A DNA stretch of 64,000 nt from NCBI RefSeq assembly GCF_004364435.1, contig NZ_SOCT01000004.1, positions 310,001 to 374,000 on the forward strand, given 5' to 3'. This document shows, piece by piece, positions 58,236-64,000 of the stretch. The stretch's first letter is position 1; every line of letters begins with the position of its first letter. The DNA is from Pseudomonas sp. LP_7_YM (GTDB lineage Bacteria > Pseudomonadota > Gammaproteobacteria > Pseudomonadales > Pseudomonadaceae). The notes under the pieces were generated by a model. That model was not told the origin of the DNA. It was given only the letters and a program-made list of their open reading frames with translations, and did not search any database. A program made the position numbers and the translations under genes.

Positions 58236-58399
58236 GTTGCACCTTTTCTTGGTCAAAATGTAACCATTTGGTTTTGATTTTCTTTTTTCCGTCGAAACAA
58301 AACACCTGTTCTTTATCCGTCACAGGGTCTTTGAGGTTTAAAAACCGCACGCCGGACAATTCCGAAATATCTCGCAAAAACGGGTTGCACCCGGTTGCA
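58236..58399. promoter_or_regulatory. Three GTTGCA motifs in the putP-putA control region
   Basis: GTTGCA occurs at 58236-58241, 58384-58389 and 58394-58399, all on the plus strand. The last two are in phase at 10 bp inside a repeated GGTTGCACCC. GTTGCA is the reported core of E. coli PutA operators, and this PutA has the needed RHH domain. The rest of the 334-base spacer (58139-58472) shows no gene. Confidence 0.6.
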
Positions 58400-58472
58400 C
58401 CCAAGCCCTGTACGCAGCTAATCTTGGCGCCAGCTCAGCCACACCCGACGTGGCTCTCTATGAGGATAAGAC

Positions 58473-61400
58473 ATGGCGACCACCACTTTGGGTGTCAAGC
58501 TCGACGACCCAACCCGCGAGCGGTTGAAAGCGGCTGCGCAGTCGATTGACCGGACTCCGCACTGGCTGATCAAACAGGCAATTTTCAATTACCTGGAAAA
58601 GCTCGAGGGCGGTGCAACCCTTAACGACCTCAATGGCTTGAACAACAAAGACGCTGACGACCATGGCGAAGTACCGATAGACAGTACTCACCAGGCGTTC
58701 CTGGAATTCGCTGAAAGCATCCTGCCGCAGTCGGTCTTACGCGCAGCCATCACCTCCGCCTATCGTCGTCCTGAGCCCGAAGTCGTGCCGATGCTCCTGG
58801 AGCAGGCGCGCCTCACTGCGCCAATGGCCGAAGCCACTCACAAGCTGGCCGCTTCGATTGCCGAAAAGCTGCGCAACCAGAAGAGCGCCAGCGGCCGTGC
58901 GGGCATCGTGCAAGGCCTGTTGCAGGAGTTCTCGCTGTCGTCTCAGGAAGGCGTGGCGCTGATGTGCCTGGCCGAAGCCTTGCTGCGCATCCCGGACAAA
59001 GGCACGCGTGACGCGCTGATCCGCGACAAGATCAGCACCGGCAACTGGCATCCTCATCTGGGCAACAGCCCTTCGCTGTTCGTTAACGCCGCGACCTGGG
59101 GTCTACTGCTGACGGGCAAACTGGTCAGCACTCACAACGAAGCAGGGCTGACGTCTTCCCTGAGCCGCATCATCGGCAAGTCCGGCGAGCCGATGATCCG
59201 CAAGGGCGTCGACATGGCCATGCGCCTGATGGGTGAGCAGTTCGTTACCGGTGAAACCATCGCCGAAGCGCTTGCCAACGCCAGTCGCTTCGAATCCAAA
59301 GGTTTCCGCTATTCCTACGACATGCTCGGTGAGGCTGCTCTGACCGAGCACGACGCACAGCGATACCTGGCTTCGTATGAGCAGGCAATCCATTCCATCG
59401 GGAAGGCTTCCCACGGTCGCGGCATTTATGAAGGGCCTGGCATTTCCATCAAACTGTCGGCCCTGCACCCGCGCTACAGCCGTGCGCAGTACGAACGCGT
59501 CATGGAAGAGTTGTATCCACGCTTGCTGTCGCTGACCCTACTGGCCAAGCAGTACGACATCGGCCTTAACATCGACGCCGAGGAGGCAGACCGCCTGGAA
59601 CTGTCGCTGGATCTACTCGAGCGCCTCTGTTTCGAACCGCAACTGACCGGATGGAACGGCATCGGATTTGTAATTCAGGCTTATCAGAAACGCTGCCCAT
59701 ATGTGATCGACTATGTAATTGACCTGGCCCGTCGCAGCCGCCATCGCCTGATGATTCGTCTGGTCAAGGGCGCCTACTGGGACAGCGAAATCAAACGTGC
59801 TCAGGTCGAAGGGCTGGAAGGCTATCCGGTCTACACGCGCAAGGTGTACACCGACGTTTCCTACATTGCATGCGCCCGCAAACTGCTGTCGGTGCCGGAA
59901 GTCATCTACCCGCAATTCGCTACCCACAACGCTCATACGCTGTCGGCTATCTACCACATCGCAGGTCAGAACTATTACCCCGGCCAGTACGAATTCCAGT
60001 GCCTCCACGGCATGGGTGAGCCTCTGTACGAGCAGGTTGTGGGCAAAGTCGCCGATGGCAAACTGAATCGGCCATGCCGAGTCTATGCCCCCGTCGGGAC
60101 TCACGAAACACTGTTGGCGTATCTGGTCCGTCGCCTGCTTGAAAACGGCGCCAACACCTCCTTCGTCAACCGTATTGCCGATCAGGCGATTTCGATTCAG
60201 GAACTGGTGGCCGATCCAGTGTCCAGCATCGAGCGCATGGCCACTCAGGAGGGCGGTTTCGGGCTGCCGCATCCACGGATTCCGCTACCGCGTGACCTTT
60301 ATGGCAGCGAGCGCGCCAACTCGGCGGGCATCGACATGGCCAACGAACACCGTCTGGGCTCGCTGTCTTCGGCATTGCTGGCGACTGCGCATAACGACTG
60401 GAAAGCGTTGCCGATGCTGGGCTGCACGGTCAGTGCAGGCGCCGTAACCCCGGTCCTCAATCCATCCGACCTGCGCGATGTGGTGGGCCACGTTCAGGAA
60501 GCGAGCCTCGAAGATGTCGACAACGCCCTGCTCAGCGCCTTGAGCGCAGGCCCTATCTGGCAAGCGACGCCGCCTGCGGAACGGGCAACCATTCTTGAAC
60601 GCGCCGCAGACCTGATGGAAGCCGAAATCCAGCCGTTGATGGGGCTGCTGGCCCGTGAAGCGGGCAAGACCTACGCCAACGCCATCGCCGAGGTACGCGA
60701 GGCGGTGGATTTCCTGCGCTACTACGCGGTGCAGGCGCGCAATGATTTCAGCAACGACGCTCATCGCCCGCTGGGACCTGTGGTATGCATCAGCCCGTGG
60801 AACTTCCCGCTGGCGATTTTCAGTGGTCAGGTTGCCGCCGCACTGGCTGCCGGGAACCCGGTGCTGGCCAAGCCTGCGGAGCAAACCCCGCTGGTCGCCG
60901 CTCAGGCCGTACGTATCCTGCTGGAAGCAGGCATCCCTGAGGGCGTGGTGCAACTGCTGCCCGGCCGTGGCGAGACCGTAGGCGCGCGTCTGGTCGGTGA
61001 TGATCGCGTCAAAGGCGTGATGTTCACTGGCTCCACTGACGTCGCACGTCTGCTGCAGCGCAATATCGCCGGACGTCTTGACTCCCAGGGCCGTCCGATC
61101 CCGCTGATCGCCGAAACCGGTGGTCAGAACGCGATGATCGTCGACTCCTCCGCGCTGACCGAACAAGTGGTCATCGACGTGGTGTCTTCGGCGTTCGACA
61201 GCGCTGGTCAGCGTTGCTCGGCACTGCGCGTGTTGTGCCTGCAGGAAGACTCTGCCGACCGCGTCATCGAAATGCTCAAGGGCGCCATGGCTGAAAACCG
61301 TCTGGGCAACCCGGAGCGTCTGTCGGTGGACATTGGCCCGGTCATCGATGCTGAAGCCAAGGCGGGTATCGAGAAGCACATCCAGGGCATGCGCGACAAG

Positions 61401-62423
61401 GGCCGCAACGTGTACCAGGTGGCCATTGCCGACAGCGAAGAAATCAAGCGCGGCACCTATGTGATGCCCACCATGATCGAGCTGGAAAGCTTCGATGAGC
61501 TGCAACGCGAAATTTTCGGCCCGGTTCTGCACGTGGTCCGCTACAAGCGCAAAGAGCTGGATCAACTGATCGGTCAGATCAACGCGTCCGGCTACGGTCT
61601 GACCCTGGGCGTGCACACGCGCATCGACGAAACCATCGCCAAGGTGATCGACTCGGTCAACGCCGGCAACATGTACGTCAACCGCAACATCGTAGGTGCG
61701 GTGGTTGGGGTGCAACCCTTTGGTGGAGAAGGTCTGTCGGGGACCGGTCCGAAAGCCGGTGGGCCACTGTACCTGTATCGCCTGCTTTCGACCCGTCCGG
61801 CCGATGCGGTGCAGAAGTCCTTCGCCCAGCGTGACGGCGCAACCCTGCCGGACACTCGCCTGCGCGACAACCTGCTAAAACCGCTGACCGCTCTGAAAGC
61901 CTGGGCCGCGAGCCAGCAACCAGAACTGGAAGCGGTGTGTACGCAGTTCGCCGAGCAATCCCAGAGCGGCATCACTCGCCTGCTGGCGGGCCCAACCGGC
62001 GAGCGCAACAGCTATAGCATCCTGCCGCGTGAACACGTGCTGTGTCTGGCCGAAGACGAAGCCGACTTGCTGACGCAGCTGGCTGCTGTGCTGGCGGTGG
62101 GCAGCACAGCAATCATCCCGGATAACGAGCTGAGCAAGTCGCTGTACAAGCGTCTGCCAAAGGAGGTCCAGGTGCGGATCAAGCGGGTGGCTGACTGGAG
62201 CAAGGACGACGTCGTTATAGAGGCCGTCCTGCACCACGGCGATTCCGACCAGTTGCGTGCGGTTTGTGAACAGGTCGCACAACGCGCGGGCGCTATCGTC
62301 GGCGTTCATGGCCTGTCCAAAGGCGAAACCGGCATCGCGCTGGAGCGTCTGGTGATCGAACGCGCGCTGAGCGTGAACACTGCGGCTGCGGGTGGTAATG
62401 CGAGCTTGATGACCATCGGGTAA
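58473..62423 (+). CDS. putA: Trifunctional PutA: repressor, proline dehydrogenase, P5C dehydrogenase
   Basis: The 1316-residue protein turns proline into glutamate in two steps. Residues 1-47 are a ribbon-helix-helix DNA-binding domain (TTTLGVKLDDPTRERLKAAA). The FAD-dependent PRODH barrel spans about 240-560. The aldehyde dehydrogenase domain spans about 630-1120, with Glu881 in IAETGGQNAM and Cys915 in SAGQRCSALR. A C-terminal region of about 190 residues follows. PutA leaves DNA for the membrane when it is reduced by proline, de-repressing putP and putA. ATG 58473 follows GAGGATA. Confidence 0.98.
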   Translation: MATTTLGVKLDDPTRERLKAAAQSIDRTPHWLIKQAIFNYLEKLEGGATLNDLNGLNNKDADDHGEVPIDSTHQAFLEFAESILPQSVLRAAITSAYRRPEPEVVPMLLEQARLTAPMAEATHKLAASIAEKLRNQKSASGRAGIVQGLLQEFSLSSQEGVALMCLAEALLRIPDKGTRDALIRDKISTGNWHPHLGNSPSLFVNAATWGLLLTGKLVSTHNEAGLTSSLSRIIGKSGEPMIRKGVDMAMRLMGEQFVTGETIAEALANASRFESKGFRYSYDMLGEAALTEHDAQRYLASYEQAIHSIGKASHGRGIYEGPGISIKLSALHPRYSRAQYERVMEELYPRLLSLTLLAKQYDIGLNIDAEEADRLELSLDLLERLCFEPQLTGWNGIGFVIQAYQKRCPYVIDYVIDLARRSRHRLMIRLVKGAYWDSEIKRAQVEGLEGYPVYTRKVYTDVSYIACARKLLSVPEVIYPQFATHNAHTLSAIYHIAGQNYYPGQYEFQCLHGMGEPLYEQVVGKVADGKLNRPCRVYAPVGTHETLLAYLVRRLLENGANTSFVNRIADQAISIQELVADPVSSIERMATQEGGFGLPHPRIPLPRDLYGSERANSAGIDMANEHRLGSLSSALLATAHNDWKALPMLGCTVSAGAVTPVLNPSDLRDVVGHVQEASLEDVDNALLSALSAGPIWQATPPAERATILERAADLMEAEIQPLMGLLAREAGKTYANAIAEVREAVDFLRYYAVQARNDFSNDAHRPLGPVVCISPWNFPLAIFSGQVAAALAAGNPVLAKPAEQTPLVAAQAVRILLEAGIPEGVVQLLPGRGETVGARLVGDDRVKGVMFTGSTDVARLLQRNIAGRLDSQGRPIPLIAETGGQNAMIVDSSALTEQVVIDVVSSAFDSAGQRCSALRVLCLQEDSADRVIEMLKGAMAENRLGNPERLSVDIGPVIDAEAKAGIEKHIQGMRDKGRNVYQVAIADSEEIKRGTYVMPTMIELESFDELQREIFGPVLHVVRYKRKELDQLIGQINASGYGLTLGVHTRIDETIAKVIDSVNAGNMYVNRNIVGAVVGVQPFGGEGLSGTGPKAGGPLYLYRLLSTRPADAVQKSFAQRDGATLPDTRLRDNLLKPLTALKAWAASQQPELEAVCTQFAEQSQSGITRLLAGPTGERNSYSILPREHVLCLAEDEADLLTQLAAVLAVGSTAIIPDNELSKSLYKRLPKEVQVRIKRVADWSKDDVVIEAVLHHGDSDQLRAVCEQVAQRAGAIVGVHGLSKGETGIALERLVIERALSVNTAAAGGNASLMTIG

Positions 62424-62424
62424 A

Positions 62425-62441
62425 GCCCCTATCGCTGGGGC
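62425..62441 (+). terminator. Short hairpin after putA
   Basis: GCCCC (62425-62429) and GGGGC (62437-62441) form a stem directly after the putA stop, extended by AAGC/GCTT farther out. There is no T-run, so it is only a weak terminator candidate. Confidence 0.4.
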
Positions 62442-62490
62442 GTAGCTTGGCGGATTCATCCGCGATGCGGTGGTGCAACTGATGATTCTG

Positions 62491-62531
62491 TCGGATGTAC
62501 CAGCCTCTCGCGATTGAATTCGCCCTCACAG
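62491..62531. repeat. REP half-element matching 15354-15394
   Basis: TCGGATGTACCAGCCTCTCG and the following CGATTGAATTCGCCCTCACAG match the right half of the repeat beside waaF in the same direction, with a few changes. The stretch 62424-62760 has no gene. Confidence 0.65.
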
Positions 62532-62764
62532 TTCGTTGGCATGCATGCTGGAACCCTCCGCGAACGTTCACTGGTATCCCGCAGCATTGATGCCCGGCTT
62601 ACGAAGCCGTGGCACGGGGCTGTCTTGAAAATCGCCATTTCCTGCAACAAATCTCCTCTCTTGTAGGCCCTTTCTTACAGCCTCATCTCTTTCTCACGAA
62701 GGACATTTCCTAGAAACTCTCACCCTCTTGTGCCGTGGAATTTCGATCTCTAGGCTGCGTCGGT

Positions 62765-62968
62765 CGCTGAACATCAGCGTCCGGGTTTAGCAGCCTGAAA
62801 TTGTTTCCAATGGCCAGCAAACCGCTTTATGGCGGCTTTGCGCGGGGCACGTTCGCGTGCACTGGTTTTTGGCCTTTGGGACCAGTCTGCTAACCCGTGT
62901 CAAAGCCGCCACCTTTTTTCGTTTAGCAGCGAAGCTACGGTGGCCTTACCCATCCAAAGGTCTACGAA
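62765..62968 (+). promoter_or_regulatory. Structured 5' leader of the DUF6124-type gene (candidate RNA switch)
   Basis: The leader contains a hairpin CGCTGA-ACA-TCAGCG (62765-62779). Stem A is CGGGTTTAGCAG (62782-62793) with CTGCTAACCCG (62887-62897). Stem B is GGCGGCTTTG (62831-62840) with CAAAGCCGCC (62901-62910), followed by six T (62914-62919). A and B cross. A second copy, GTTTAGCAG (62921-62929), can also pair with the A' strand. Hairpin GCACG-TTCG-CGTGC (62847-62860) and hairpin ACTGGT/ACCAGT (62861-62886) lie in between; the latter's loop CCTTTGG (62873-62879) is complementary to CCAAAGG (62954-62960), which contains the ribosome-binding site. I recall similar leaders before related genes in Pseudomonas, but know no named function. 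Confidence 0.65.
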
Positions 62969-63181
62969 ATGGTCAAAGTCACCCCTGATCCACCCGACAA
63001 ATCCCTCGAAGAATCCCTCGCCCATGCGTCAGGCCTGCTGCGGTGCGCCCACGCTTCGGCCTGCGAAAGCGCGGAAAACCTCACCGGTGTGAAACGTGAT
63101 CTGGCATTCTCCGTGGTCCATCTGATCGACATGGCAAAAGCCGTTGTCGATCGTTCGCTGGATGCAATAGAGGTGCCTTAA
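62969..63181 (+). CDS. DUF6124-type small protein
   Basis: The 70-residue protein begins MVKVTPDPPDKSLEESLAHA, the typical opening of a multicopy Pseudomonas small-protein family (DUF6124, earlier DUF3077). A helical region follows with paired cysteines near 26 and 32 and VVHLIDMAKAVVDRSLDA. It has no signal peptide. ATG 62969 lies eight bases after AAAGG. Function unknown. The long folded leader before it suggests tight post-transcriptional control. Confidence 0.7.
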   Translation: MVKVTPDPPDKSLEESLAHASGLLRCAHASACESAENLTGVKRDLAFSVVHLIDMAKAVVDRSLDAIEVP

Positions 63182-63218
63182 AGCTCGGCCCAGAGCGCTG
63201 CTGGAGGGGCGATTCAAT

Positions 63219-63244
63219 CTGTGGGAGTGGGCTCATTCCCACAG
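63219..63244. repeat. REP hairpin before the acyl-CoA dehydrogenase gene
   Basis: CTGTGGGA and TCCCACAG form an 8-bp stem around a ten-base loop. It belongs to the CTGTGGGAGCG REP family and lies in the gap after the DUF6124-type gene. Confidence 0.65.
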
Positions 63245-63373
63245 GTCCAATTGCTTGCTCGAACTGCATTTGGCCCTGGGGTTCTACCTCTGCATCACCC
63301 AAATCAATCTTGCTGTTCACCCCCGCAGCGCCCACCTAGACTCCACGGCACTCCAACCACAGGTAATGCCGCC

Positions 63374-64000
63374 ATGTCCGAGACGCTGCTCAGTTCGCGC
63401 AACCTGGCTTTCGAGCTGTATGAAGTGCTGGACGCCGAAGCCCTGACCCAGCGTGAACGTTTCGCCGAGCACAGCCGGGAGACCTTCGATGCGGCGATTA
63501 CCACGGCGCGTACTCTTGCCGAGAAATATTTCGCTCCGCACAACCGCAAGAACGACGAAAACGAGCCGCGCTACGAGAACGGCGAAGCGGTGCTGATTCC
63601 CGAAGTGAAGCCGGCGGTGGATGCATTTCTCAAGGCCGGCTTTCTCAATGCCGCGCGCGACTTCGGGGCAGGCGGCATGCAACTGCCCACGCTCTTGTCG
63701 CTGGCCTGTTTTGCGCACTTTCAGGCGGCGAATGCGGCTTCGACCTCGTACCCGTTCCTGACCATGGGTGCGGCAAATCTGATCGAGCAATTTGGCAGCG
63801 AAGAACAGAAGCGACGCTTTCTACAGCCCATGATCGAGGGGCGCTTCTTCGGCACCATGGCGTTGACCGAACCCCACGCGGGCTCGTCACTGTCGGACAT
63901 CCGCACGCGCGCAGAGCTGACGCAAGATGGCAGCTACCGCCTGCGTGGCAACAAGATATTTATCTCCGGTGGCGATCATCCGCTGTCGGAAAACATCGTC
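63374..64000 (+). CDS. Acyl-CoA dehydrogenase, N-terminal part (runs off the window)
   Basis: The 209 visible residues start at ATG 63374 (AGGTAA upstream) with MSETLLSSRNLAFELYEVLD. They contain the acyl-CoA dehydrogenase N-terminal and middle domains, with GTMALTEPHAGSSLSDI as the FAD/substrate signature. The N-terminal extension before the helical domain is typical of the longer (about 590-600 aa) bacterial group acting on medium/long-chain or unusual acyl-CoAs. The catalytic base region lies outside the window, so the substrate cannot be judged. Confidence 0.9.
   Translation, partial: MSETLLSSRNLAFELYEVLDAEALTQRERFAEHSRETFDAAITTARTLAEKYFAPHNRKNDENEPRYENGEAVLIPEVKPAVDAFLKAGFLNAARDFGAGGMQLPTLLSLACFAHFQAANAASTSYPFLTMGAANLIEQFGSEEQKRRFLQPMIEGRFFGTMALTEPHAGSSLSDIRTRAELTQDGSYRLRGNKIFISGGDHPLSENIV

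Noticed and set aside
62829..63092. 87-codon frame across the DUF6124-type leader
   Set aside because: It has no ribosome-binding site and overlaps the small gene in another frame; its apparent conservation is better explained by the RNA structure. Translation as a leader peptide cannot be excluded.

Overview
The window is a stretch of Pseudomonas chromosome, most likely from the P. fluorescens/P. syringae side of the genus. This rests on moderately high GC, very close protein matches to known Pseudomonas gene neighbourhoods (waaFCGP, glnE-aceEF-dipA-msrA-rlmJ, gbdR-sdaB-cbcXWV-betIBA, putP/putA) and many Pseudomonas-type REP palindromes. No rRNA, tRNA, CRISPR, transposase or phage gene was seen. 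Genes at both ends are cut by the window.

Region 1 (1-15.2 kb) is the LPS inner-core cluster, read leftward: waaF, waaC, waaG, waaP, two more WaaP-like kinases, a two-lobed kinase and a core carbamoyltransferase. The first six overlap or nearly touch, so they form a tight operon. A rightward 6.1-kb gene for a 2031-residue dermonecrotic-type toxin sits between the last kinase gene and the carbamoyltransferase. Region 2 (15.4-28.3 kb) is conserved core: glnE, the pyruvate dehydrogenase genes aceE and aceF, the c-di-GMP phosphodiesterase gene dipA, msrA and rlmJ. Region 3 (28.3-29.7 kb) is a junction with a candidate small RNA, a 91-residue orphan gene and a decayed Ig-like protein gene.

Region 4 (29.7-40.7 kb) is one physiological unit for quaternary amines: the regulator GbdR, serine dehydratase SdaB, the choline/betaine ABC importer CbcXWV, the repressor BetI with a clear operator, and BetB plus BetA, which turn choline into glycine betaine. 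Region 5 (40.9-56.6 kb) holds a TldD/TldE-type protease pair, an MdtD-type exporter, DbpA helicase, a YhiN-type flavoprotein, YccS, a periplasmic binding protein, ElaA, a small winged-helix protein, a YgjP-type metalloprotease, a REC-PAS-GGDEF-EAL protein and a PL7 alginate lyase. Region 6 (56.6-64 kb) has putP and putA, a DUF6124-type small gene behind an elaborate RNA leader, and the start of an acyl-CoA dehydrogenase.

The most unusual signals are: (a) the leader of the DUF6124-type gene (about 62765-62968), with crossing stems, a terminator-like hairpin and a hairpin loop complementary to the ribosome-binding site; (b) the toxin gene inside the LPS cluster, with two tandem Tiki/ChaN-like domains of which only the second keeps its catalytic motifs; (c) a pair of matching 15-bp operator-like palindromes before aceE and a long hairpin between aceE and aceF; (d) a minus-strand terminator before rlmJ that implies an unannotated small RNA. 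All family assignments come from reading the protein sequences; no database search was run.
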